IMG/VR virus record: IMGVR_UViG_3300017613_000413 | Coordinates: 1-31,915 of that record | Origin: a virus | Length of the DNA stretch: 31,915 bases | Strand: one strand, 5' to 3' | In this document: piece after piece, positions 1 through 7,274 of the stretch | How positions within the stretch are numbered: position 1 is the stretch's first letter | How the letters are laid out: the number at the start of each line of letters is the position of its first letter | Position numbers and translations under genes: made by a program | Notes under the pieces: generated by a model | Database searches by the model: none | Told to the model about the DNA's origin: nothing | Seen by the model: the letters and a program-made list of their open reading frames with translations, nothing else

Positions 1-255
1 ATCGACCTCTCGGGAAAGCCTACCATTCCAGCATTGGCGGAGTTCATCGTTGACACTACGAGATCTTGCACGATTGCCTGGGACGGAGTGATCGTACAAG
101 CCGTTGAACACGTACTATCAGAACTCTGGGGCATGGGAATCGGTAACTGCCTGATTGAACTAAGCAGTCTCGAACCTCCGGCGCTCGACGGATCTATGCT
201 TGAATTTGCGAAGATGATCCTGCAAAACGAGCGCCACCAGGCCGGAGAGCAATAG
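1..255 (+). CDS. LpxC-like N-terminal half (partial, 5' end outside window)
   Basis: The frame is open from base 1 and ends at TAG 253-255; the first visible start-like codon (TTG at 34) is probably internal. The text resembles the first domain of UDP-3-O-acyl-N-acetylglucosamine deacetylase (LpxC, lipid A synthesis): a T-I-P-A stretch, then V-D-T-T-R, then A-V-E-H-V-L (in LpxC the His of the VEH motif is a zinc ligand), G-I-G-N-C-L-I-E-L, and E-P-P-A-L-D-G-S. LpxC is about 300 residues with two domains. Here the protein stops about 20 residues after DGS, so the second domain, with the other zinc ligands and catalytic residues, is absent. It is the only convincing plus-strand gene and lies next to tRNA-Gly. 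It may be a captured and truncated host gene or a diverged one-domain protein. Deacetylase activity is not expected. Family assignment is by motif reading only. Confidence 0.6.
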   Translation: MDLSGKPTIPALAEFIVDTTRSCTIAWDGVIVQAVEHVLSELWGMGIGNCLIELSSLEPPALDGSMLEFAKMILQNERHQAGEQ

Positions 256-313
256 CCCTCCAGTGGTGTATAACTTGTTGAATATAACTTCCAGAAACTC
301 AATCATAACTCGT

Positions 314-389
314 TGGAGCGGGAGGCAGGGCTTGAACCTGCAACCACCAGTCGGGAAGACCGGCCTCTACCATTTAGAGTTACTCCCGC
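314..389 (-). tRNA. tRNA-Gly (anticodon TCC)
   Basis: On the minus strand a full cloverleaf can be drawn: acceptor GCGGGAG/CTCCCGC (7 bp), D arm ACTC...GAGG, anticodon stem CCGGT/ACTGG (one G-U), loop CTTCCCG with anticodon TCC, T arm GCAGG-TTCAAGC-CCTGC, discriminator T, and an encoded CCA. The GCGGGAG acceptor and U discriminator are typical of bacterial tRNA-Gly. The base after the anticodon is C rather than the usual purine, which is odd. The 5' end overlaps the last codons of the upstream protein gene by 10 nt. Confidence 0.9.
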
Positions 390-856
390 TTGAATCTTAT
401 TAGTCTTACAGGGTCTGCCGGAGAGGGTGTTTCCGCCTTCTCCTCCTCCGGCTCTTTATTACGGCAAACCTCCAGGTGTTTCTTATGCTCGGTGAATACC
501 ATAGTTTGAGCAGTGAAGCTGCCCATCTCCGCCATACGCATTTGGCCTACCTTTAGAAAGATCTCACCGCACGCCATACAAGCAAAGAGGTATTGCTGTG
601 TACGGATATCCCTATCCACTTCCACACCAGGTATCAAAGGCGCAAATCTCCAACGATCTATGCCATCCAAAACAGATCCACCTACCAGGTTACTCATTGC
701 TCGTGACATCTCCTCCATGCTAATGCCGGTTTGACTGGCAGCGTTTGCAATTGATTGCAAAGATTGTGATAGGATATCAGTGTCTACCCTTCGATGCAGC
801 CTCTCGACTGCGGCTTCCAGACCCTCAGTGTCAATCCCATCTACAATAACTTCCAA
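380..856 (-). CDS. Hypothetical protein with C-terminal zinc-finger-like motif and RLIRFK tail
   Basis: Family not recognised. I chose the TTG start at 856 (158 aa): it lies 1 nt after the TGA of the upstream gene and has GGAGTGGGGA just before it. The ATG at 964 would overlap the upstream gene by over 100 nt. The middle has a helical L-Q-S-I-A segment encoded by the palindrome at 744-761. A C-x2-C-G-E motif followed by H-K-K-H-x3-C looks like a zinc finger. The end is acidic and then reads P-V-R-L-I-R-F-K-R-E; the last codons lie inside tRNA-Gly. The tail peptide recurs at the end of the protein encoded at 26864-27301. The gene lies downstream of the terminases in the same operon, so a packaging or virion role is possible, but nothing in the sequence proves it. 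Confidence 0.7.
   Translation of the reverse strand: MEVIVDGIDTEGLEAAVERLHRRVDTDILSQSLQSIANAASQTGISMEEMSRAMSNLVGGSVLDGIDRWRFAPLIPGVEVDRDIRTQQYLFACMACGEIFLKVGQMRMAEMGSFTAQTMVFTEHKKHLEVCRNKEPEEEKAETPSPADPVRLIRFKRE
744..761. repeat. Palindromic site, copy 1 (TTTGCAAT-TG-ATTGCAAA)
   Basis: Perfect 8+2+8 inverted repeat inside the coding sequence of the zinc-finger-like protein. It is one of six copies of the TTGCAATNNATTGCAA family in the window. Size and symmetry suit a dimeric DNA-binding protein. Confidence 0.85.
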
Positions 857-857
857 A

Positions 858-1181
858 TCATCCCCACTCCGCCTCAATGAGTCTCCGTCTTTCTTCCGCC
901 AATCGATTAAACCACACAAACGCCGCCAATAGTGCAATATCTTCTTCAAGATCTTCCCGGTCATACATCCCCGCCTTTACTGTCGCCGCCAACTGTTTCC
1001 TAAGTTCCAGCAAGTTATCGGGGTTGTCCCATCCCGACATGCCAGCATGTAGCTTGGCGTGCGCCTTTGGCAATACTGCATCATTAATGAAGTGTTTCAT
1101 AACTCCATTCAGCATATTCTTTTCTTTTAGATTCGATTTCGTGTGCCGGATCTTAGGTGCGCTCTTTTCTTTAGGAATCAT
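858..1181 (-). CDS. Hypothetical 107-aa helical protein
   Basis: Not recognised. The protein is charged and predicted mostly helical. It has a lysine-rich N-terminus, a central D-N-P-D-N-L-L-E-L-R-K-Q-L stretch and a C-terminal R-L-A-E-E-R-R-R-L-I-E-A-E-W-G. The ATG at 1181 overlaps the stop of the 52-aa gene (ATGA) and has AAGGGAGGATG upstream, so the start is well supported. It sits between the large terminase and the zinc-finger-like protein in one operon. Some phages have small helical proteins in this position, but I cannot assign a role. Confidence 0.75.
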   Translation of the reverse strand: MIPKEKSAPKIRHTKSNLKEKNMLNGVMKHFINDAVLPKAHAKLHAGMSGWDNPDNLLELRKQLAATVKAGMYDREDLEEDIALLAAFVWFNRLAEERRRLIEAEWG

Positions 1182-1336
1182 CTTTGGTCATCCTCCCTTG
1201 TGTCATCTGGGTATCTAAATTCTTTCCTGGTAGCCTTTGAAGGCCACTCCCTTTTCCTGGCCCACTCGAATAGATCATCCAACCATTTGATAGGTGTTCT
1301 CGTGGGCGTTTCATCGGTTACCTTTGGATCACTCAT
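1178..1336 (-). CDS. Small 52-aa hypothetical protein
   Basis: A short frame fills the gap between the large terminase and the 107-aa gene exactly. ATG at 1336 overlaps the terminase TGA (ATGA), and its TGA (1180-1178) overlaps the ATG of the next gene. The product starts M-S-D-P-K-V-T-D-E-T and has an amphipathic W-L-D-D-L-F-E-W-A-R-K-R-E-W core rich in Trp and charge. No family was recognised. The double 4-nt junction is strong evidence that it is translated and coupled to its neighbours. Confidence 0.75.
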   Translation of the reverse strand: MSDPKVTDETPTRTPIKWLDDLFEWARKREWPSKATRKEFRYPDDTREDDQR

Positions 1337-3384
1337 ATCACTCTAATTCTCCTCCGTCTCCCAACCCTAACCTTCCTAACGTCAGGCTCATGGACTGTGT
1401 CCGTCCTGCGGTTACGCCGGGAAGTTCTGCCGTAGTGTGCCTCCTTACGTTGGAGCATGTAGACTGAACCAGCGGCAGCGTCCGAGCAGTCTTTTGATCC
1501 TCCCGAGGGATGGTCCACTTTGTCCTTTTCAGGATCTCGTTCAAGCTCCCTCATCTCCCTTGCCAATACTGGGTGCCGAGGCATAAGTAGTCGTTCGTCC
1601 TTAACTGACTGTTTTAACTCAGCATAAGGTGCAATACTCGTATCGACCGATAGTACTCCTGACCGGATCTTAGCTCTTCTGAAGCCTTGGATAAGCATTG
1701 CCGACTGATAACTATCCATCGTCACCCACTTAATATTCAAAATCCCTTTAAGGTATAAAACGAGATCCCGAACCAACTCCAGATCAACTTCGCCGGAGTG
1801 AGGTGCTTGGATCTGCAACACGCCATCCAGAGTATAGATAGGAGCACGGATATCTCTTATCTCTGTGAAGTCCTGAGTGCGCTCATTATAGACCCGCGCC
1901 ATGGGAAGTAGCTTGTATCCGGTAATTCGAGAGATCACCAGGCCAGCGGCATCCTGCGTGATACCAACGTCGATATGGACCGCAAAGGCAGCCCCAATAT
2001 CGTGTATGCAATCATCGATATACTGTTCACTGATGATATTCTCCCAGTCCGGCGAATTCGCATCAATGACACTTGAAAGCACGCAAGACCCCATTTTGAA
2101 TAACTGCTTAGGACCACTCACTAATTCAAAGCGGACCTGCGATTCTTCGATTAGTTCCCGTTGCGGTATAAATGGATGTTTAGATCCAGTAGCAATGCCG
2201 CCCAGATCTCTTAATGCCGCTTCCAGATCGCGTAGAAACTCCGTTTTATACTCAATTGGTACCTCAATGACATCCTGTTCATCCGCAGCTTCAGATTTCT
2301 CCCCCAGAATGCGAGACCGCTTAACTTCATTGCCCACCTCAACATAAAATACTTCACCGCTGAATCGATCTGGAGGGAGCGCCTCCCATTGTGCATACTT
2401 CATAACGAAGATAGTTTCATCGGTTTCAGATTCTTTGATCTTACGATCCGTGAAGTCTCCAGGATAGTTAGTGGATGAGATCAGCAACAGCTTACCAGGT
2501 AGCTTCCCTTTCTGCATGAAACGAGACTTCATACGCCGGATAAGAGCATGATAGAGCCTCTCCGCTTGGTCATACTCCTCCTCTCCCGAGTAGGCTGTCA
2601 GAGCACTATGGGTGGTTCTCGCCATAAAGTTCATCTCATCAATGATACCGCCGAATACGTTCATACCTATGGCCGCCGTATCGTGCCCTCCGACTGGCAG
2701 TATGTAGATGTTATTCGGGAACCGTAGCTCACTTTTGACTCCAGGATCAAAGGCAAAGTTATTCATAAAGTAAGGACTCAACCTTAACCGTTCCGCAAAC
2801 TGATCAAAGACGACTTTCTTTGCCAGGCGATGAGACTTTGACTGCATAATGAATACAATCGAAGATCCCGGTGCCAGATCATACTCCATCTGCGGATTCC
2901 AATAACACGATAAAGTATAGATCATATATCCTATCGCCATGTCTCCGAAGTAGTTCTTCCCGATACCGATGCCTCCAGTCAATACCGCCTCAACGTAATC
3001 GTCGTTGTCCTCGAATAATTCCAGTAACTTATACTTAATGGCCGGACGGAGATATCCGGCTTGGTTCATGTATTCAGTACTTTCGCAGAACTCCTCGATG
3101 TCCACGATCCGTTCAACCTTCAATCCTCTTTGTTGTCTTAGGAAAGAGGAGTCCCGCGCCGTGATTGCTCTCTGCATGTTATTGATGAATAACCGCAATG
3201 ACGAAGTGAATAGAAACTTATCATCATGGCGGGTTGTCTGAATAGGTACCGACCGAGTCATAGCGTCACACATCTCATACTGATTGGTAGTCAATCCAAA
3301 CTCTTCAGCCATGAGCATACACATATGAATTGCATCGTCCAGCGGGATTGCTCGTCCCTGTGGGTCAGTCGTTGGCAATGGCAT
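1333..3384 (-). CDS. terL: Terminase large subunit (ATPase-nuclease)
   Basis: This is the DNA-packaging motor subunit that cuts concatemeric DNA and translocates it into the prohead. With the ATG at 3384 (AGGAGGATAATAAAG upstream; the longer ATG at 3453 would overlap the small subunit by 88 nt) it is 683 aa. The N-terminal ATPase has a Walker A at about residues 137-144, G-G-I-G-I-G-K-N, with Asn where Ser/Thr is usual, and a Walker B I-I-D-E at about 247-250. The C-terminal RNase H-like nuclease shows H-I-D-V-G-I-T (Asp ~472), V-T-M-D-S (Asp ~557) and the typical D-H-P-S-G-G-S-K-D-C-S-D-A-A-A-G ending (Asp ~632/635). The tail after that is Arg-rich. It overlaps the upstream gene by 20 nt and the downstream 52-aa gene by 4 nt. 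Confidence 0.92.
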   Translation of the reverse strand: MPLPTTDPQGRAIPLDDAIHMCMLMAEEFGLTTNQYEMCDAMTRSVPIQTTRHDDKFLFTSSLRLFINNMQRAITARDSSFLRQQRGLKVERIVDIEEFCESTEYMNQAGYLRPAIKYKLLELFEDNDDYVEAVLTGGIGIGKNYFGDMAIGYMIYTLSCYWNPQMEYDLAPGSSIVFIMQSKSHRLAKKVVFDQFAERLRLSPYFMNNFAFDPGVKSELRFPNNIYILPVGGHDTAAIGMNVFGGIIDEMNFMARTTHSALTAYSGEEEYDQAERLYHALIRRMKSRFMQKGKLPGKLLLISSTNYPGDFTDRKIKESETDETIFVMKYAQWEALPPDRFSGEVFYVEVGNEVKRSRILGEKSEAADEQDVIEVPIEYKTEFLRDLEAALRDLGGIATGSKHPFIPQRELIEESQVRFELVSGPKQLFKMGSCVLSSVIDANSPDWENIISEQYIDDCIHDIGAAFAVHIDVGITQDAAGLVISRITGYKLLPMARVYNERTQDFTEIRDIRAPIYTLDGVLQIQAPHSGEVDLELVRDLVLYLKGILNIKWVTMDSYQSAMLIQGFRRAKIRSGVLSVDTSIAPYAELKQSVKDERLLMPRHPVLAREMRELERDPEKDKVDHPSGGSKDCSDAAAGSVYMLQRKEAHYGRTSRRNRRTDTVHEPDVRKVRVGRRRRIRVI

Positions 3385-4102
3385 CTTTATTATCCTCCTG
3401 GACATACTCAAAGCTGCCGTCCTTATTTTGAACCAGAGCCAGCGATTTCTCATCCACCAGCTCCATGAACCGGTCCAGGGCAGTTACCATTTTCTCCCCG
3501 TCCGGTCCTACTGTATGCTGCATAAGTCCGGCAAACTTGTGCTTGACGTTAAGATTAAATTCAGAGGTAGGAGGCTCTATCAGTCCCAGGTTAATCTTCA
3601 TCTTCGCGTATGCCTCCAGGATCTGGAGATATACCTGGATTGCTTTATCAGTGGCTTGGAATCCCATCTTGGCTAAATCTTCCTTCGTCCTGAATAACTG
3701 TATGCGCTTCTTTTGCTCCATGGCCGTCCAGGCAGTCTCCTCCAGCTCATTAAGGCCATTTGATACTCTGGCCGCTTGAGTCTTTAAATCTTTGGCAGTA
3801 TCCTTATCCTCGGTGGTCTTGATCGGAAGCTTTTGGATCTCCCCGACCATCTTATCTCTCAGTGATCGTACCGCACGAGCAAGCGACTGTGTTTTAGATC
3901 CAGGTTTAATGCCCCACTCCCGCTGAGCAACTGAGGCTATATGATGACAAGCAGTTCCGGCCTGTAGCTGCACAAATACTTCCGCGAGTTTGTTATCATC
4001 CAGGTAACGCAACCAGGTTCCACGCTTGCCTGGCGGAGCAACCGTTTCCCTTAACTTTCTCATTACCGCAATTGGTAGTGTCTCAGCGAATCCCTTAATC
4101 AT
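3365..4102 (-). CDS. terS: Probable terminase small subunit
   Basis: 245 aa, directly upstream of and overlapping the large terminase, the usual place for the DNA-recognition small subunit. The first third has an HTH-like region (L-A-E-V-F-V-Q-L-Q-A-G then I-A-S-V-A-Q-R-E-W-G-I-K). The middle is long and helical, probably coiled coil, with many K/E/Q residues, and the C-terminus is acidic (Y-V-Q-E-D-N-K-D-A-I-A-N-D). This order (DNA-binding N-terminus, oligomerising helices, partner-binding tail) fits TerS, but sequence conservation in this family is low and the call rests mainly on position. ATG at 4102 follows GAGGAGTAATGTT and lies 4 nt after the ParB-like gene. Confidence 0.6.
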   Translation of the reverse strand: MIKGFAETLPIAVMRKLRETVAPPGKRGTWLRYLDDNKLAEVFVQLQAGTACHHIASVAQREWGIKPGSKTQSLARAVRSLRDKMVGEIQKLPIKTTEDKDTAKDLKTQAARVSNGLNELEETAWTAMEQKKRIQLFRTKEDLAKMGFQATDKAIQVYLQILEAYAKMKINLGLIEPPTSEFNLNVKHKFAGLMQHTVGPDGEKMVTALDRFMELVDEKSLALVQNKDGSFEYVQEDNKDAIAND

Positions 4103-4106
4103 AACA

Positions 4107-4931
4107 TTACTCCTCTGCTAATACGTTGTCAATATCAGCCCCTTCCTGTGCGTCTTCAGGTATAGACTCCAATAGATCTCTATGCCTCTCCACCCACTTT
4201 GATACTGGGACCGTAGTTAACAGGTGCGAGAGGAACGAATCGAAAGTAACTCCCTCCGCCATCACGTCCCGTGCTCGCTCCCGAATCTTCGAGAAGTCAC
4301 CCTTTCTCATTCTCACCCATAAGTGATTCTTGCCGCCAAATTCTATCAACATGAAGTTGGCCGGGAGTGTGTCTCCGAACCGCGTGAATAACCTGTTTAG
4401 CAAGTTCGTCAGGTCATCTACCGTCTTGATATCATCCTTTGCTTTGTCAAAGGCTCTTCTTAACTCAGGATCGGTGATTGTCTCCCTGGCCGCCGAGATC
4501 ATTTCCTGCAACTCGTCAGGATCTGTGAAGGCCATTTGTTCAGCTACCTCATCGAAAGAGTACTTGTCCATCAAGCCCTCTACCAGCTTAGTAAAGGATC
4601 TCATATTGAACTTGCCCCTGATACGGTATGTCCGAACCGTCAAAAACTTTCGCCTGTCCTCGTCAATATCTTTGACAATACAGGGCACCTCCGGCACTTC
4701 CAAGATATCCAGTGCAGTCCATCTATGCTCCCCATCTATTACTTCATACTCAAACCCTTTGGCATCATTTTTCAAAGGCCCGACAATTAAAGGCTGAACG
4801 ACTCCAAAGTCTTCAATTGACTTCACCAACTCATTAAAGGTGTCATCTTGAAATTCGTTCGGATTGTAGTCATTGGGTCGAATACTCGACCTCTTTAACA
4901 TCACCACTTCTGGGATTTCAATTTCAGTCAT
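4107..4931 (-). CDS. ParB/Spo0J-like nuclease-domain protein
   Basis: 274 aa. The N-terminal ~110 residues match the ParB N-terminal domain: I-R-P-N-D-Y-N-P-N, then E-L-V-K-S-I-E-D-F-G-V-V-Q-P-L-I-V (residues ~35-50), then the signature V-I-D-G-E-H-R-W-T-A-L (~62-72; the G-E-H-R box binds nucleotide in this fold). A helical HTH-like region follows, with a long helical C-terminus ending G-A-D-I-D-N-V-L-A-E-E. No ParA-like ATPase is in the window, so it may be a phage ParB-like nuclease or CTPase switch rather than a partition protein. It lies directly upstream of the terminases and could act in DNA-end handling or packaging (inference). It is also a candidate reader of the six palindromes. The gene overlaps the upstream gene by 8 nt. 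Confidence 0.8.
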   Translation of the reverse strand: MTEIEIPEVVMLKRSSIRPNDYNPNEFQDDTFNELVKSIEDFGVVQPLIVGPLKNDAKGFEYEVIDGEHRWTALDILEVPEVPCIVKDIDEDRRKFLTVRTYRIRGKFNMRSFTKLVEGLMDKYSFDEVAEQMAFTDPDELQEMISAARETITDPELRRAFDKAKDDIKTVDDLTNLLNRLFTRFGDTLPANFMLIEFGGKNHLWVRMRKGDFSKIRERARDVMAEGVTFDSFLSHLLTTVPVSKWVERHRDLLESIPEDAQEGADIDNVLAEE

Positions 4932-5145
4932 CTTGCCCTCCAGTCAGGTTATGTCCTGTCTCTTTGGAAATTAGAAGGCAAGCGTCTGTCAACTCTATAA
5001 AGTAGTAAAACGCAGCCTTTAAGTTTTTAAATTTAATGATACACCTATCCCGCGATTGAATGTTTAAAGTCACATCGCAACCAGTGCCATCGGACTCTAC
5101 CCAGATTCCAGTAATGAGTACCGGGTTGATCTCTCTGACATCCAT
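4924..5145 (-). CDS. Hypothetical 73-aa protein
   Basis: Not recognised. I chose the ATG at 5145 (preceded by AGGGAGTTTGTG), giving M-D-V-R-E-I-N-P-V-L; the longer frame from 5247 would run into the methyltransferase gene. The protein is predicted alternating beta strands and a helix (I-T-G-I-W-V, C-D-V-T-L-N-I, C-I-I-K-F, then A-A-F-Y-Y-F-I-E-L-T-D-A). It sits in the operon between the methyltransferase and the ParB-like gene. Confidence 0.65.
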   Translation of the reverse strand: MDVREINPVLITGIWVESDGTGCDVTLNIQSRDRCIIKFKNLKAAFYYFIELTDACLLISKETGHNLTGGQDD

Positions 5146-5171
5146 CACAAACTCCCTACTCTTTTCGACCG

Positions 5172-5771
5172 TCAATCCAGCCTCCTGAATAACTCTACCG
5201 TAGCGGCAATGGCCCGAATGCCTCTCTCCAGGTTCAACTCCAACCACTCATCCCTCATGCGATCCCCGACACCATCTACCGGGGCATATCCTCTCTTCTC
5301 AAACTTCTGGAGCCAATACATCATAGGTTGTTGATTGACGTGGCCGACAGCGTGACTACTTTTTCCACCATAGGATGAAAATAATATGGTATCCGAAAAC
5401 TGGACGAGGTTATCAAAGAATATCTCCGTATACTCAGGCTCTATGTGCTCAGCGACCTCAAAGCACAGCGCCAATGACGCCTTCTCCCTAACCTTCTGCG
5501 GTTCCCTCAGATCCAGTTGGATCATCAAAGACTTCCGAATTCTCCGGTACGGGATAGCAGCACTGGACCCTTCAACGCCCCATGACTTTATGCCTCTGAT
5601 CAAGAAACTTTCAACGAGATCCCCAATCCCGCAGCCGATATCTACCAAACTAAGAGGCTTCAACTCCTCGATTATCGTATCACATATTATAGATCCTCTC
5701 CAGCCAATTTCCCTGAACCGATGGGCGAAGAAGTCCATACCATATATTTCTTCTAACTGCTTCAAATTCAT
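5172..5771 (-). CDS. Class I SAM-dependent methyltransferase
   Basis: 199 aa, soluble. Motif I (SAM binding) is L-V-D-I-G-C-G-I-G-D at about residues 42-51. An acidic residue after the next strand (W-G-V-E-G) and a motif-IV-like A-L-C-F-E-V-A-E-H-I are typical of small-molecule, sugar or lipid type class I methyltransferases. No DNA-methylase (D/N)PP(Y/F/W) motif is visible, so it is unlikely to be a DNA adenine or N4-cytosine methylase. It lies 6 nt downstream of a glycosyltransferase gene, and the pair may modify the same target, such as a virion glycan, host surface sugar or hypermodified base (inference). ATG at 5771 follows AGGAAGAA. Confidence 0.8.
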   Translation of the reverse strand: MNLKQLEEIYGMDFFAHRFREIGWRGSIICDTIIEELKPLSLVDIGCGIGDLVESFLIRGIKSWGVEGSSAAIPYRRIRKSLMIQLDLREPQKVREKASLALCFEVAEHIEPEYTEIFFDNLVQFSDTILFSSYGGKSSHAVGHVNQQPMMYWLQKFEKRGYAPVDGVGDRMRDEWLELNLERGIRAIAATVELFRRLD

Positions 5772-5777
5772 TTCTTC

Positions 5778-7259
5778 CTACTTTCTGAGTATCCAAGGTT
5801 TCCCGGTAACTTTCCATCCATCCAGTACTCGAAGTTTAAAATGAGTTCTCCATCTAAACGGCAACCTGTAATAAATCACATTCCAATAGCCCCGCTTCCT
5901 CGTATCGTTGGGGTTCTTAATAGTGTCCAGACCCTTTAAGTGAAGAACGTCTATCTCACGGATATTTCCATTATTCGCTCCCTTGGAAATGGCATCCACT
6001 CCATACGACCAATTAGCTTGCTCCGCTAAATTCGTGAAGTAGTCATTGCATGCAGTTAGAAAATGCTGCTGCCCTCCCGATAGGCTCCTTATCTTCTCCA
6101 GGAAGTGACTCTCGTACCACTCAATCCACTTTTGCCAGGCAGCTTCCCTATTAGAGTAAATCCATTGGATAAGCCCCAGAGCTTGCTTCTCCCCTTTTAT
6201 CAATCCAAAGTAATCTTTGCCGAATAAGTCTACACTCCACTTAGCTTTGTTGACCACTCCCATGACTCCCAAGCAACTCGCCTCTACTGCCCCAGTCGGC
6301 AGACCTTCCTCCAGAGACAAAGACAGAAATACGTTCCCCTTCTTGAGATACGCCCAGAACTCATCCTGCGGCAATCTTTCCATATCAAGGAAGTCCATAT
6401 CTTTCCGATACTTGCGGGGAAGTTTAGCAGAGTTGCTCAGGAATAGCTTAGTCTTAATGTCACTGTCTACTCCCACTTTGGAATGAATAGTTGATAAGAT
6501 TTTGTGGATCTTGCTGTACTGGTGGGGTACTTCAACAAACTTCTGAAGGTAAAACACCATAAACGGTGACGCCGCCATGAAACTTTCTTTAGCCTCTGGA
6601 GTCAAAGGCCACTCTAAGTTAAGATAGTCTTTCGAGTCCAGAGCATGAACTTTCTTGGACAGCTTCTTTACCATCGAAGAACTTAAATACCGTTTTGACT
6701 CTGTGATAATTCCCTTCTGCTCAAATTCTATCGTGGTGTAGATTTTATCGAAGCACATATAATTAGTTATATTACGCATAGCAGTTGAAAACTTGCCAAC
6801 GTCTGATCTCGGCAGCACTACAGAGGTCTTGAAGTCCAGCAACGGATATCTCTCCGACAAAACCATGAACCGGCAAAAGTTATTCCAGCTCCCGGTTACT
6901 TGGCGATAGTATGCTCCCGCGTTTCGGGTAGTCAGTAGGACATCAAAGTCCGAATACTGACCGGCCCACTCTTTTATGTAGTTGTAATGCTCGTCAGTGG
7001 GCAGATATGCTTCCCTGAACCGATCTCCCCGGCAGAATAAGGGAATAGTGATAATCCGCTTATCCTTCTCAATAGGATCGAAATCATGCTCTATTCCGTG
7101 CCCTTTGGGCGGGACGAACCAATAGGCAAACCTATTCTCTCCGTCATCCAGCCACGCCTTAGTCATTCTCCACATTGCCATCGTCGTAGCGCAACGTGAT
7201 ATTTTTCGAGCGGTGTATACTGGATCTACCAGCATAACCAGATTATCTGTTATCTCCAT
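5778..7259 (-). CDS. GT-B-fold glycosyltransferase (GT4-like)
   Basis: 493 aa. The C-terminal half carries the diagnostic donor-binding box of GT4-like enzymes: Y-L-K-K-G-N-V-F-L-S-L-S-L-E-E-G-L-P-T-G (~304-323) then A-V-E-A-S, with an E-x7-E pair at about 318/326. The N-terminal half reads as a Rossmann-like acceptor domain. Catalysis would be transfer of a nucleotide-sugar glycosyl group; the acceptor is unknown. The last ~90 residues are basic and aromatic and outside the core fold. No signal peptide or TM segment is seen, so it is cytoplasmic. It lies upstream of the methyltransferase; together they look like an accessory modification module. RBS AGGACAGAA before ATG 7259; TAG stop. Confidence 0.75.
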   Translation of the reverse strand: MEITDNLVMLVDPVYTARKISRCATTMAMWRMTKAWLDDGENRFAYWFVPPKGHGIEHDFDPIEKDKRIITIPLFCRGDRFREAYLPTDEHYNYIKEWAGQYSDFDVLLTTRNAGAYYRQVTGSWNNFCRFMVLSERYPLLDFKTSVVLPRSDVGKFSTAMRNITNYMCFDKIYTTIEFEQKGIITESKRYLSSSMVKKLSKKVHALDSKDYLNLEWPLTPEAKESFMAASPFMVFYLQKFVEVPHQYSKIHKILSTIHSKVGVDSDIKTKLFLSNSAKLPRKYRKDMDFLDMERLPQDEFWAYLKKGNVFLSLSLEEGLPTGAVEASCLGVMGVVNKAKWSVDLFGKDYFGLIKGEKQALGLIQWIYSNREAAWQKWIEWYESHFLEKIRSLSGGQQHFLTACNDYFTNLAEQANWSYGVDAISKGANNGNIREIDVLHLKGLDTIKNPNDTRKRGYWNVIYYRLPFRWRTHFKLRVLDGWKVTGKPWILRK

Positions 7260-7274
7260 TTCTGTCCTTTTATG

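Noticed and set aside
877-1346. Plus-strand open frames opposite the small genes and the terminase end
   Set aside because: No ribosome binding sites, low-complexity antisense-like composition (many Ser, Leu, Arg) and they lie opposite genes with strong motifs. Similar long plus-strand frames opposite other genes are left out for the same reason.
4107-4931. Complete ParAB plasmid partition system
   Set aside because: No ParA Walker ATPase in the window and no clustered parS-like sites near the gene; the palindromes are scattered, so partition remains only one hypothesis.
5146-5247. Longer start for the 73-aa gene
   Set aside because: It would overlap the end of the methyltransferase in an unrelated frame, and ATG 5145 has AGGGAG at the right distance.
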